From Persicobacter sp. CCB-QB2 (GTDB lineage Bacteria; Bacteroidota; Bacteroidia; Cytophagales; Cyclobacteriaceae): 64,000 nt of DNA. The notes under the pieces were generated by a model. That model searched no databases and was not told the DNA's origin. It saw only the letters and a program-made list of their open reading frames with translations. The stretch lies in contig NZ_LBGV01000001.1 in the NCBI RefSeq assembly GCF_001274635.1, forward strand, positions 496,001 through 560,000. Reading direction: 5' to 3'. The first letter of the stretch is position 1; every line of letters begins with the position of its first letter. The translations under genes were made by a program, and so were the position numbers. Below are positions 9,903 to 18,327 of this stretch, in pieces.

Positions 9903-11048
9903 ATGAAGAAAGTAAGATATAACTACTACAATAATGATATAAGTAAACGTTGGTATATCACCTATCCGGTCATTAAAAATGGGAAACTGAAATCGCACCG
10001 AAAGTATATTGAAAGCAAAAAATACCCTACAGTGGATGAAAAGCACGCATTTGCAAAAGAATTTATCGCGGATATGGAGCAAAGAATAGAAAATAACGAT
10101 TTAATAGATATAACTTCTAACGAAACTCCCAAAGAAATCCCAACTCTGGAAAGTGCAATAACGAATATTATTTCGATTTTTAAACAAACTTTAGCGGACA
10201 ATACTTTGAACTCATACAAATGTGTGCTAAAAAATTTTTTGAAATTTGTTCAGGAAGGGGAAGATTCCGGTATTTTGGTCAATAATGTGACCACTGCCCA
10301 CGTCCATGAATTTCTAGATTTTAAGGTTTCCGAAGGGCAATTGTGTATTAGTAGTAGAAATCGATATCTCAGAACTCTGAAGGCTTCTTTCGAGTTGATG
10401 AGGGAAAGGGAAATCATTGAAATTAATCCAGCCAGAACAATAAAAGGAATCCGTAATCCTGGACAAAAATCTCATCAGCCCTATACCATGTTGGAGGCTA
10501 CTCAAATATTGAACTATTTAAGGAAACATGACCCACAACTTTTCGTTTTTGTTTCCATCATTTTCCATACCTTTTTGCGTCCTATTGAAATATGTCGAAT
10601 GCGGGTAAATGACATTGATTTTGATAATCAACGTATCCATGTATCTAAAGAAAATTCAAAAACGAGGATTGCCAAAAACCCAAGGTTCTCCAAACAGCTT
10701 CTACAAATTTTAAGAGAGTACTTGGTGGAGCCTAATTTTGGCGATCTATTTATTTCGGTGAATGGTGCTCCAGGTATGAGGAGTTTGAATGTAGATCACA
10801 TACGTTACAGATACAATAAGGCTTTAAAAGCGATAAATCTTGATGGCAAGGGGCATACACTTTATAGTTGGAAGCATACTGGAAATATTGAACTTTATAA
10901 GCAATGTAAGGATGTCAAATATGTGCAGTTTCAAAATGGGCACACCTCGCTATCAATGACGGATCAATATTTAAGAAATCTCGGCCTTATGATGGATGAT
11001 AGCTGGAGCTACGAAATGCCCGACCTTCAATTTGAAGAAATTGCATAG
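9903..11048 (+). CDS. tyrosine recombinase / integrase
   Basis: This 381-residue site-specific recombinase probably integrates and excises the surrounding element. A SAM-like N-terminal core-binding domain (about 80-185) precedes the catalytic domain. I see the first catalytic Arg in TFLRPIEICRM (R226), a beta-hairpin Lys around 253, YSWKHTG (321-327) in place of the usual HxxR motif, His in QNGHTSLS (H347) and the nucleophile Tyr in TDQYLRN (Y356). The YSWKHTG variant is common in Bacteroidota integrases. It lies next to the left repeat, the usual place for an integrase. Confidence 0.9.
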   Translation: MKKVRYNYYNNDISKRWYITYPVIKNGKLKSHRKYIESKKYPTVDEKHAFAKEFIADMEQRIENNDLIDITSNETPKEIPTLESAITNIISIFKQTLADNTLNSYKCVLKNFLKFVQEGEDSGILVNNVTTAHVHEFLDFKVSEGQLCISSRNRYLRTLKASFELMREREIIEINPARTIKGIRNPGQKSHQPYTMLEATQILNYLRKHDPQLFVFVSIIFHTFLRPIEICRMRVNDIDFDNQRIHVSKENSKTRIAKNPRFSKQLLQILREYLVEPNFGDLFISVNGAPGMRSLNVDHIRYRYNKALKAINLDGKGHTLYSWKHTGNIELYKQCKDVKYVQFQNGHTSLSMTDQYLRNLGLMMDDSWSYEMPDLQFEEIA

Positions 11049-11416
11049 TAGATAGGTGATTTTCTGTTTCCTCTTTCCTCATCTCATTTTCACGAAATTG
11101 TACTTTAAATCCCCCTTCTGGGGCTCCTGGAGTTTTTGGGGTTCTTAAAAGTACAATTATTTTGAGGAAACAGGGGATAAAGTACAATTTTTGAGTAATT
11201 ATTAGAAAAGTACTAATGAAATAATACAAATGATTACTAACGATCATTTATCGGTGTTTTTGCAAGGCTGATTTCGACGCATTTTTGATTTTTATCTCTA
11301 AATACTGGGAATTCTATGGGAATATTTATATTCCGTTTTGAGGGAATAGGAATGAAGTTAGAGGGAGAATAGGTGAAATAGTGAGGAAATGGAGGTGTTT
11401 TTCCGGAAAGACAGCC
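11049..11416. promoter_or_regulatory. element regulatory region with repeated motifs
   Basis: These 368 bases hold no gene that I can support. AATTGTACTTT (11096-11106) is inverted as AAAGTACAATT at 11148-11158 and repeated at 11179-11189; the same motif recurs at 54171-54181. TGAGGAAA or its complement occurs at 11074-11081, 11163-11170 and 11382-11389, as in the cluster at 50648-50813. The arrangement suggests operators or replication/partition sites common to both ends of the element. Confidence 0.5.
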
Positions 11417-12391
11417 TCACCTCACCACCACTTCAACATCTTCTCCCCCCTCAATCTTTTCCTCAAACACATTAAAAATCCGATCCGTATTCGAATACCT
11501 GTTCTTCTCAAACATCGCCCGGCCGCCTTCATGCACATGAATGACCATATCGGAATCGAATTCCACCATATTTCCACCTCGGGTTTGGCGTCCGGTGGTG
11601 GATTGGAAGATCATGATGAAGATGGTTTGTTTGTGCTCTTTGCGGAGGTCATTCAGGTCTTGCTGTTTGGCATTGGGGACTTTGTTCCAGGAGTCGACCA
11701 CCACAACATCAAAGTGCTGGGCGGCTTCGTGTAGCGAAGTAACGCCTTTTGGAGCTTCTGCGGCGGATTGAATTTTGGATCGATTTTCCGGGTGGATGTA
11801 TTGTTCGGTATAATTTCGGATTACGGGATGCGCCGGGTCCATCTCCAGGGTAAAAAATCCGACTGACTTTCCGAGGCTGGCCAAGCCGTTCATCAGTTGG
11901 AAAGCCAGGCGCGTTTTGCCGGCTCCTTTGTCGCCACGGAGGACGATGGCGGATTCATGCGGAGCGAATTCTCCCAACCACAAACCGATCTGTCCAGGGA
12001 TTTTGATTTTTGGTGTAGGATCTTCGGTTCTTTCTAAGCTGCCAAAACCGGAAAATCCATTTGCCTGCTTTGGGTTTGTTGGTTCAGCTTCCCTATTTTG
12101 GGTGATTTGCCGGTATTGTTCCGCTTTGATGGAACTTCCTTTGTGGTCCTCACATTCGCAGCCGCAAATACAGGTCACGGCATTTCCCAAGCCGGCACCG
12201 TGGAACTTCCCTCCGCACTTGCATTCACATTTCGGTCCGGTAGCGGACTCGCATTTCCCGGAGTGTTTTTCTGGCATACCTGCTATGGCAGATTCATTTA
12301 TATTTTCCTCCATAGATGCCAAAATGATCATACGCTCGGTTTCATCTTTGGCATTTTTTAAGGAATCGATGTATTTTTTGGGAATACTCAT
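11417..12391 (-). CDS. RadA/RecA-like P-loop ATPase with Cys-rich N-terminus
   Basis: This is a 324-residue ATPase. Walker A is GDKGAGKT (153-160) and Walker B is VVVVDS (229-234); the C-terminal GGNMVEFDSDMVIHV and KNRY segments recall the RadA/KaiC core. Residues 47-80 hold nine Cys in CxC-type spacing plus His, a likely zinc site. It is the last gene of the minus-strand virion-like module, and its start overlaps the previous stop by ATGA. In a tailless virus such an ATPase could package DNA, but the sequence resembles recombination/repair ATPases more than the FtsK/HerA packaging type. Function is therefore open. Confidence 0.7.
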   Translation of the reverse strand: MSIPKKYIDSLKNAKDETERMIILASMEENINESAIAGMPEKHSGKCESATGPKCECKCGGKFHGAGLGNAVTCICGCECEDHKGSSIKAEQYRQITQNREAEPTNPKQANGFSGFGSLERTEDPTPKIKIPGQIGLWLGEFAPHESAIVLRGDKGAGKTRLAFQLMNGLASLGKSVGFFTLEMDPAHPVIRNYTEQYIHPENRSKIQSAAEAPKGVTSLHEAAQHFDVVVVDSWNKVPNAKQQDLNDLRKEHKQTIFIMIFQSTTGRQTRGGNMVEFDSDMVIHVHEGGRAMFEKNRYSNTDRIFNVFEEKIEGGEDVEVVVR

Positions 12392-14076
12392 GAGGCTTTC
12401 TTTTTAGTTCCAAAGAGAGAAGTTTGCTTTTTGCCGGCCTGTTTAGCAGCTGATTTTTTCTCCATATGCATGGCTAATTTCCGCTTGATCGTCCCCACCT
12501 TGTCAAGGTAGGGCTTGGCCAATTCATCGGCCTTGTTTTTAGAGATTTTTCGTGTGGTATCGCTACTATTCACCGCAGCATAAAATCGTGTCGATTTTTC
12601 ATGATATTCTTTTTCAGCGACTTTCAACTCTTTTTCAATGCTTATCTTCTGTTCCTCCCAGGCTGCTTCCGATGGAGATTTTGAGAGCTGTCGATTCAGA
12701 TTGATCACGGCATCAAATTTTCCCATATTCGCAAACCTCTCCAGGTATTGAAAGAACTTGCTTTTAGCTGAAAATTGACCGCTTTTATTTCCATAACCTT
12801 GCTGAAATAACCATTTAGCGATCTGATTTTCGTTTTGATGCGTCAGTTTTGGAAACCGTCTTCGCGCCTCTCCAGTCCAGTTGGCAATGGTGGAAAGGTT
12901 GTTTAGTGAGGTCTTGTCTTTGCCGTCAAATTGCAATAATTGACCAACCATCCAGCCCTTTGGGTTGAGATATGATAAATTATGGATGGTCGATGCGTTC
13001 TTACCCTCTTTCTCGTGGATTTCCTCCTCAATTTGCTTGGCGCAGGATGGTCCGGAAAGCCCACATTCTTCCCGCTTTTTTCGGTAATATCCAGCTCTTT
13101 CCAGATCGGTTTCTTTGGTGGAAAGCGTGTTTGAATTCAGCGCAAAATCAATGGCTTGTCGCTCGCTTCCCCCGAATATCTTCGCTGGTATTCTTTTAAA
13201 GTAATGGTCAATTTTTGAAATTCTTTTGAAGGCCTCAAAACGGCTGTGCCCACTTAAAACGAAGTATCTATTTTTCTTGTTTGGATCCTCCCAGACGACG
13301 ATTGGATCAAAAGCGGACCAGTCAAATTTTTGATTGAAATGAGCCGATTCAATTCGCTTTACCGACTCCTCAGAATAGGCATTATTTCGGTTTTGAAAAC
13401 GCTTTTCATCTGTTTGGATCTTCCACAAATCAATTGTGTGAACCTTTACCTTACTGGAACTGGCTCCCTTTTTGGACTTTACTTGCGACTTTTTAGCCGG
13501 AGTGGCAGGCTTTGTCTTTGTCTTTAGTTCACTCTTTTTTTTTAAGATACAGCTCATTTGACCCAAGGCAAGGTGAACCTTTTCCTCATTTGTTGCGGAA
13601 AGGGGGATTTGCCAAACTTTCTGTTTTGGAGCCCAGGTGAAGCCATTCGACTTTAGAATTGCCCGGTCTATTTCACTAGGTTTACGACTGAATTTTAGCT
13701 GTATGCGTTTGATTTTTTCATTGCGAACCACCTCTGTTTCAATAGTGGATACTGCTTTCTTCGGACTTCCTTTTGCTGCTGCGGGAACTTTGGGTTTTTG
13801 GGCAGATTTTGGCGCTGAGCTCGGTTTAGGGACAGATTCAGGCTTTTCCGGACTCGCTTTTTCCGGTCTATTTTCCGGATTAAAGGCTTGGTATTCTCCC
13901 TTTTTGAGAATGAAATCAGCGGCCTTTTGTGCCTTGGCCGTAGTGGTGGTAATCCAGCGGTTATCCTCCCTCATTTTTTTGAGAATACGGCTTTTCCAGT
14001 TTCGAATATAGGCGGCGCTATTGTCAATCGTAAACATTAAAATGCCCGCCTGCCCACATAAATAGGAAGCGCCCAT
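12388..14076 (-). CDS. polyvalent protein, 3' part: zincin tail, GRIK-like and ParB-like domains
   Basis: This frame holds the second half of the ArdC-like protein begun at 14999. It opens with MGASYLCGQAGI and ENW-like residues that belong to the C-terminal end of ArdC zincin domains. The reading frame also continues upstream of the apparent start as DPGYAAEELIAE. Then come a Pro/Lys/Ala-rich linker, a small KIKRIQLKFSRKP domain often found in element-encoded proteins, a basic linker, and a ParB/Srx-like nuclease domain with VLSGHSRFEAFKRI. This layout fits the polyvalent proteins of phages and conjugative elements, which enter the host with the DNA and counter restriction. A single missing G at 14114-14117 separates the two halves. 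Confidence 0.75.
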   Translation of the reverse strand: MGASYLCGQAGILMFTIDNSAAYIRNWKSRILKKMREDNRWITTTTAKAQKAADFILKKGEYQAFNPENRPEKASPEKPESVPKPSSAPKSAQKPKVPAAAKGSPKKAVSTIETEVVRNEKIKRIQLKFSRKPSEIDRAILKSNGFTWAPKQKVWQIPLSATNEEKVHLALGQMSCILKKKSELKTKTKPATPAKKSQVKSKKGASSSKVKVHTIDLWKIQTDEKRFQNRNNAYSEESVKRIESAHFNQKFDWSAFDPIVVWEDPNKKNRYFVLSGHSRFEAFKRISKIDHYFKRIPAKIFGGSERQAIDFALNSNTLSTKETDLERAGYYRKKREECGLSGPSCAKQIEEEIHEKEGKNASTIHNLSYLNPKGWMVGQLLQFDGKDKTSLNNLSTIANWTGEARRRFPKLTHQNENQIAKWLFQQGYGNKSGQFSAKSKFFQYLERFANMGKFDAVINLNRQLSKSPSEAAWEEQKISIEKELKVAEKEYHEKSTRFYAAVNSSDTTRKISKNKADELAKPYLDKVGTIKRKLAMHMEKKSAAKQAGKKQTSLFGTKKKAS

Positions 14077-14999
14077 CTCTGCGATAAGTTCTTCCGCAGC
14101 ATATCCCGGATCGCCCCAAACAGCTCCCCGCGCGACTTATCATTAAGCCGTTTTCGGTGCTTTGTGCTATGAACCAACTCATGAAAAAGGGTAGCATAGT
14201 AACGCTGTTTTTCTTCGAATTGATCAAAATACGGCATGGTCACCGTATCCTTTTGAGGGGTGTAAAATGCCTGATCCCTTTTGGAATGCAGGATAGGAGG
14301 CCGTTCCGGCATATGTGCAATTATCTGATTAGCAGAATCAATGTCATCGCCTTTAAATTTTTCTGCTTCTATTTTTGTGAAGTTGTGGTCAATCCCCTCA
14401 GTATCATCTAGATTGAATACCCGGTAGTACTTCAGAAATTTGATTTCCTCATTGTTTTGCGGGTCACTTTCATACTCTTCTTTTGTGATGGTATTCCCCT
14501 CCGAATCTTTATACATGATGGAATAATAGACCACTATCCGACTTTCTGCCCCCTTTTCAATTTGCCCTTTTAGCTTCTGAACCTGCTTGAAAGTAAGGTA
14601 ATAAGGCAAGGCTCTCCGGTCCATCATGCTCAGCATAAAGTAGTTCATACCCGTGTAGGGCTTATTACTGACGTAATTTTTAGCAATGGGACCAAGTGGT
14701 TTGCCGTTTTCATCCAGGAAGATAGTTTGAGACCAGGGTTTCCTCCAGGGCAGTTCATCCTCTGAGGTGGATTCAATTTTATCAATGATCATTTGAGTGA
14801 TGATGTCGTTGACATTGGCGGTCTTTCCCAGCCCCATCAAGCCGCCCAGCTCTTCCAAGGGTCGTCCTTCATCTCCAAGGAGTTCCTGTTCTTCCTGCTC
14901 GCAGAGGCATGGAATACCGTTTAATAATTCGTTGTCATTATTATTATTGGAGAACATCCACCAGGTAAGTCCTCCCAAGGCTAAGGCTGGAATAATCAT
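14037..14999 (-). CDS. polyvalent protein, 5' part: membrane-anchored ArdC antirestriction zincin
   Basis: This frame holds the N-terminal half of the ArdC-type protein. A hydrophobic anchor at residues 2-17 (IIPALALGGLTWWMF) is unusual for the family. It is followed by the ArdC ssDNA-binding domain (LPWRKPW ... NKPYTGMNYFML) and a zincin domain with HELVHSTKH (His273, Glu274, His277). After GELFG the frame runs out of family-like sequence at 14117 and stops at 14037. Adding one G to the run at 14114-14117 restores GDPGYAAEELIAEMGASY and joins it to the 12388 frame, for a total of about 870 residues. Its ATG overlaps the methyltransferase stop (ATGA). ArdC proteins protect incoming DNA from restriction. 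Confidence 0.8.
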   Translation of the reverse strand: MIIPALALGGLTWWMFSNNNNDNELLNGIPCLCEQEEQELLGDEGRPLEELGGLMGLGKTANVNDIITQMIIDKIESTSEDELPWRKPWSQTIFLDENGKPLGPIAKNYVSNKPYTGMNYFMLSMMDRRALPYYLTFKQVQKLKGQIEKGAESRIVVYYSIMYKDSEGNTITKEEYESDPQNNEEIKFLKYYRVFNLDDTEGIDHNFTKIEAEKFKGDDIDSANQIIAHMPERPPILHSKRDQAFYTPQKDTVTMPYFDQFEEKQRYYATLFHELVHSTKHRKRLNDKSRGELFGAIRDMLRKNLSQRWALPIYVGRRAF

Positions 15000-16087
15000 A
15001 TTAAGAAGGGTTTGGAGTTTTGGAATATTACCTCTGCTACCGGGACGCTAATAGAATTGCCTAAGAGCTTATATCGTTGCCACTTTGTGATTTCATACTT
15101 CTTTCCATTGGAATCGATACCATATTTTGTCCAATCGTCGGGGAAACCCTGCAAACGCTCACATTCTATTTCCGTAAACCGCCTTATCCTTTTGTTTTTG
15201 AGTAGTAGTCCTGGAGGTTGATTGGTGGTTAAAGTACGCGCTTTGTCCTGGATGAATTTTGAACCATTCGCAGCGCTGTCCGGATAAGCCAAATCTACCG
15301 TAACTAAACCCTGAGGTTCGTTTGCCGTGATCGTGAATGATCCTCTTTTATCTCGAAAGTATTGAGTCTTTTGGTCGCTGGAATTTATGCTGACCGGGAT
15401 ATGCGTCGTTCTTTTTCGTTTTTCAGAATCCGATCCGAGGCCTCCTTCGATAGGAAGTATTCCCTGTAATCCTTTTTTTGATCCACGATAGGCGACAAAG
15501 AAAATTCGTTCTCTGTTTTGGGGTAAAAACCAGTCAGTATTACAGAGTTGCCATTCTGCAAATTCATATATCCCAAGGTCGGTAATTGCTTTTTTGACTT
15601 TTTCGAAAGTATTTCCCCGGTCGTGAGTGAGTAATCCTTTGACATTTTCGAAGATGATAAGGTCAGGACACTTGCCTTGCTGATCGAGTTCTTGAAGAAG
15701 GCGGATGACTTCGAAAAACAATCCACTACGTGTTTTGCGAGTGATTCCTTTTTTGCCTCCTGCAAGGCTGAGGTCTTGACAAGGAAATCCAAAAGTACAC
15801 AGGTTAATTTTTGTTGGAATGTCATTAGCGCTAATTTTTCTTATATCACCAAGTGGTTGAGCGTTTGGAAAATTGTATTGATAATTACCTATCGCATCAT
15901 GGTCTACTTCAGAGAAATAGGTTGTATTTAATGGTATTCCGGCCTTAACCAAAGCTTTGTGGAAGCCACCACAACCACTGAAAAGATCTAAATAGTTGAG
16001 GCCCTGAATTCCATCTAAACCAGAATCCGAATTCTCCTGATTAAGCAACCAAAAGAGTATGCCCGATGCGATAATTCCTTCTATCAT
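14996..16087 (-). CDS. membrane-anchored DNA (cytosine-5)-methyltransferase
   Basis: This 363-residue C5 methyltransferase transfers a methyl group from S-adenosylmethionine to cytosine. All major motifs are present: DLFSGCGG (34-41), the catalytic FPCQ (Cys103), ENVKGLL (147), QNRERIF (190), ERLQGFPDDW and the final GNSISVPVA. I start at the ATG at 16087, which overlaps the stop of the 49-residue gene upstream (ATGA); longer starts to 16264 read through that gene in the wrong frame. The N-terminus GIIASGILFWLL is a probable TM anchor, which is odd for a DNA methyltransferase. No cognate restriction enzyme is adjacent, so self-protection of element DNA is likely. Confidence 0.9.
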   Translation of the reverse strand: MIEGIIASGILFWLLNQENSDSGLDGIQGLNYLDLFSGCGGFHKALVKAGIPLNTTYFSEVDHDAIGNYQYNFPNAQPLGDIRKISANDIPTKINLCTFGFPCQDLSLAGGKKGITRKTRSGLFFEVIRLLQELDQQGKCPDLIIFENVKGLLTHDRGNTFEKVKKAITDLGIYEFAEWQLCNTDWFLPQNRERIFFVAYRGSKKGLQGILPIEGGLGSDSEKRKRTTHIPVSINSSDQKTQYFRDKRGSFTITANEPQGLVTVDLAYPDSAANGSKFIQDKARTLTTNQPPGLLLKNKRIRRFTEIECERLQGFPDDWTKYGIDSNGKKYEITKWQRYKLLGNSISVPVAEVIFQNSKPFLI

Positions 16088-16233
16088 TTTACCGTATTTT
16101 CCGCCAAAATTTCCCCCAGCAATCCCCCCACAAAAAGGAAAGCCGAAGCATCTTTTTTCAGATGCTTGGCTAAATAATAGGCCGCCAACCCGCAGGCACC
16201 TACATAAATGGCTTTTTTTGCTGATGGATTCAT
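16084..16233 (-). CDS. 49-residue small membrane protein
   Basis: A short frame starts MNPSAKKAIYVGACGLAAYY, has one hydrophobic helix at about residues 8-21 and a second weakly hydrophobic Gly/Leu stretch (FLFVGGLLGEIL), and ends AENTVK. Its ATG overlaps the holin stop and its TGA overlaps the methyltransferase start, both as ATGA. This double coupling is the main evidence that it is real. Function is unknown; a lysis accessory or virion membrane protein is possible. Confidence 0.7.
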   Translation of the reverse strand: MNPSAKKAIYVGACGLAAYYLAKHLKKDASAFLFVGGLLGEILAENTVK

Positions 16234-16652
16234 TTGGGTTCTTTTTTGAATGCGTTAAAATCAAAATGCTGACTCACTTTACCGGCCACCTTTTCAATCG
16301 TTCGGCCAGCCACATAACCACCAATGCCTACGGTGAGCAGGTTCCAGAATGGTTCCGGTATACGATGTAATTCAACCGGATAGAAACAGGAAATCATCAC
16401 AATGAGGGCGAAGCAAACCATCACCGCTGGTCGCCAATTCCGTTGTAGGGCATTTCCTTGGCTTTCACTGAGGATAATTTGTGTCTGCAGGCGACTAATT
16501 TCCACCAAATGCTCCATGAGCATATTGGCTAATCGGTTTTTCAGGGCCTGCTTTTCCTCTTCGGAAGTGACTACTTCATCGACCACATTCCCAACGGATT
16601 CCACTAGTTTTGATGCACCGCTAGAAATGATTTTAGATAGAAAATTTCCCAT
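16230..16652 (-). CDS. holin, GTA-type 3-TM family
   Basis: This 140-residue protein resembles the three-TM holins described for gene transfer agents and phages. An amphipathic N-terminal region is followed by NWRPAVMVCFALIVMISCFY and then the characteristic PFWNLLTVGIGGYVAGRTIEKVA. Holins open the inner membrane so that the endolysin can reach the peptidoglycan. It begins inside the end of the endolysin gene (20-base overlap), so the two form a lysis cassette. Confidence 0.85.
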   Translation of the reverse strand: MGNFLSKIISSGASKLVESVGNVVDEVVTSEEEKQALKNRLANMLMEHLVEISRLQTQIILSESQGNALQRNWRPAVMVCFALIVMISCFYPVELHRIPEPFWNLLTVGIGGYVAGRTIEKVAGKVSQHFDFNAFKKEPK

Positions 16653-17277
16653 AATGCATCAATATTATTCCCCCGATAAGCACCAAGGCTAAACTGCCTA
16701 AACCATAGACCTGCCAGTCCGAATAAACAAAAGCCATTGCCCGCTTTTTCCATCCGGATAAAAACTTTTTCAGAGTGCTATTCTTTTGCGCTAAAGCCTC
16801 ATAATATTCCACTCTGGCCAGCTTGTACCGCTCAAATAGCATGGCTCCATCCACGGAGTTTATCGCACCTATAGTCATTGGACCCATGGCACCATCTACT
16901 GAAAGATTAAGGCTAAATGATTTATTTAGAGTTCGTTGTAAAACCTTAATGGCATTCCCTCCGGCATTGACAAAAAAGTCAAATATTTGAGCCTGTAGCG
17001 CAGTATTTTGGATATAATCTAGTTGAGCTCTTTTCCAGAAATTTTCAAGGTAAAAAGCTTTAACTAAGTCGTTTAGTTCTGCTGCTTTGACTTGGGTATT
17101 CCAGGGTAATTTACCCCCGGCCTGCGTCTTGGCCATATCGATATGGATCCAGCCCGGCCATGAGGGATGATAATTTCGGGCAATACCCTGATAGGTTTCT
17201 CCGCCGCTATCTCCAGGGACAAAGGCGTAAAAACCTTCGTGCCTGAGGGTTTCATTTAAAATTTTATCAAAACTCAT
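16633..17277 (-). CDS. GH108 endolysin with C-terminal TM anchor
   Basis: This 214-residue peptidoglycan hydrolase has the GH108 catalytic motif HEGF with Glu14, then PGDSGGETYQGI (Asp23). The middle part has the family's FDFFVNAG segment and a C-terminal peptidoglycan-binding-type region (LSVDGAMGPMTI). A TM helix at about 192-208 (GSLALVLIGGIILM) ends the protein, which is unlike typical soluble endolysins. It suggests anchoring in a membrane, either of the host or of the virion, where it could serve entry as well as exit. ATGA couples it to the gene upstream; the holin follows. Confidence 0.9.
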   Translation of the reverse strand: MSFDKILNETLRHEGFYAFVPGDSGGETYQGIARNYHPSWPGWIHIDMAKTQAGGKLPWNTQVKAAELNDLVKAFYLENFWKRAQLDYIQNTALQAQIFDFFVNAGGNAIKVLQRTLNKSFSLNLSVDGAMGPMTIGAINSVDGAMLFERYKLARVEYYEALAQKNSTLKKFLSGWKKRAMAFVYSDWQVYGLGSLALVLIGGIILMHYGKFSI

Positions 17278-17717
17278 AAAGCAAAAGCGTTATTTCGAAT
17301 TTCAATCAACTGTTGTTCGGTTTTATCCAGCACCGGAAATTGGGAGAATTCATCATAAGTCAACATGCTAACAGCGGACTCATGAACGAAATACCGATAG
17401 TCCTGACCACCAATTTGAGTCTGAACTTCCAGCATCTGATTTTCCTTTTTTCCACTGAATTTTCCGGCCAGATTATCGCGGTATAAAGTGGTAATCAGTC
17501 CGGTTCCATTTCCATCCGGATAAGAAGGTACCACTTTTGTTCCCTGATATACTCCGGTCTTATCCAGCGATACCACCGCATAAAGGGGAGTTTGCACTGG
17601 GCTGACCTCCTTCTCTGTTGCCAATACAGGAAGTAAATCCTTCATTCCTTTTTCCCGAATGTATTGAGAGGTAATGAGCAAAATCCCCATTCCCATTAGT
17701 AAGTCTTCCGTTCTCAT
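17274..17717 (-). CDS. membrane-anchored protein of unknown function
   Basis: This is a 147-residue protein. An N-terminal hydrophobic helix (LLMGMGILLITS) is followed by a predicted beta-rich domain with QGTKVVPSYPDG and QDYRYFVHESAV, then an acidic helix ending ELIEIRNNAFAL-like residues. I do not recognise the family. It overlaps both neighbours by ATGA and so belongs to the same transcript. A minor virion membrane protein is a reasonable guess. Confidence 0.65.
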   Translation of the reverse strand: MRTEDLLMGMGILLITSQYIREKGMKDLLPVLATEKEVSPVQTPLYAVVSLDKTGVYQGTKVVPSYPDGNGTGLITTLYRDNLAGKFSGKKENQMLEVQTQIGGQDYRYFVHESAVSMLTYDEFSQFPVLDKTEQQLIEIRNNAFAL

Positions 17718-18144
17718 GCTGCCAGAATTTGGTTCAACTTCATCAGGTCGGAGCCGCTGAGTTCATCAGTCAGGTCCTGCACCACATTTCTTTGGTAAAG
17801 GGAGCGATAAGCGTTGTTCACTGCCGCCATGGAAATCTTATTGTTTTTCATATCATGAATCACCCGAAAGATTTCTCCTTCATTAGTGCCATCCCAAAGC
17901 CATGAAAAAGAAGAAGGATGCATGGCCGCATACAGACGGGTTGCATAAGAGGTACTGAGCCCTTTATCCGATTGCATGCCGAATTGATTGGCGGCCTGAA
18001 TGGCCTTCGACTTTTTTAATTGTCGATCAATTACCAAATAAACGGCAACACCCACCCCGCCAAAAGGGCGAATTTGATCACCGTCTTTCCGGTATCACTG
18101 GAGACCACATTTTTCGCTGTTGATAGTGCCGTTATTGGATTCAT
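17714..18144 (-). CDS. single-TM protein, frame broken by one missing G
   Basis: From the ATG at 18144 the frame reads MNPITALSTAKNVVSSDTG and enters a TM helix, but stops after ALLAGWVLPFIW. Adding one G to the four-G run at 18055-18058 gives ALLAGVGVAVYLVIDRQ and continues through the downstream frame to 17714, for about 143 residues. The cytoplasmic or virion-internal part (SSFSWLWDGTNEGEIFRVI, ending GSDLMKLNQILAA) resembles nothing that I know. The ATG follows the upstream stop directly. Confidence 0.65.
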
Positions 18145-18327
18145 TTACAGTATATTTTGATAATTTTTAATCAGCATATTGATGCCGGGTTTCTTACTTT
18201 TTCGGGCTAAAATTTCCAAACTTTCCACCGTCAATTGATTGACAATAGTCTGAATAGCACGCGCCAATTTTTGTCCCTCCGCTGAAGATTTTACATTTAC
18301 CGAAATGCTTAAATTAGCCTTACTCAT
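18145..18327 (-). CDS. small basic protein of unknown function
   Basis: This 60-residue protein begins MSKANLSISVNVKSS. It is helical and basic towards the C-terminus (ARKSKKPGINMLIKNY). The ATG at 18327 overlaps the end of the upstream gene by eight bases. A longer start at 18345 is possible but lies deeper inside that gene. Family unknown. Confidence 0.6.
   Translation of the reverse strand: MSKANLSISVNVKSSAEGQKLARAIQTIVNQLTVESLEILARKSKKPGINMLIKNYQNIL

Noticed and set aside
9643..9906. Plus-strand frame of 87 codons before the integrase
   Set aside because: It has no recognisable domain, ends inside the integrase start and covers a stretch whose minus strand looks like a gene remnant.
11381..14011. 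Several plus-strand open frames of 65-163 codons opposite the ATPase and polyvalent genes
   Set aside because: They are mirror frames of well-supported minus-strand genes, rich in Ser/Phe/Leu, with no domains.
14037..14117. Programmed -1 ribosomal frameshifting in the ArdC-like gene
   Set aside because: The zero-frame codons TTT GGG preceded by G do not form a slippery X XXY YYZ heptamer, and nine other genes show the same single G/C loss, which makes an assembly error simpler.
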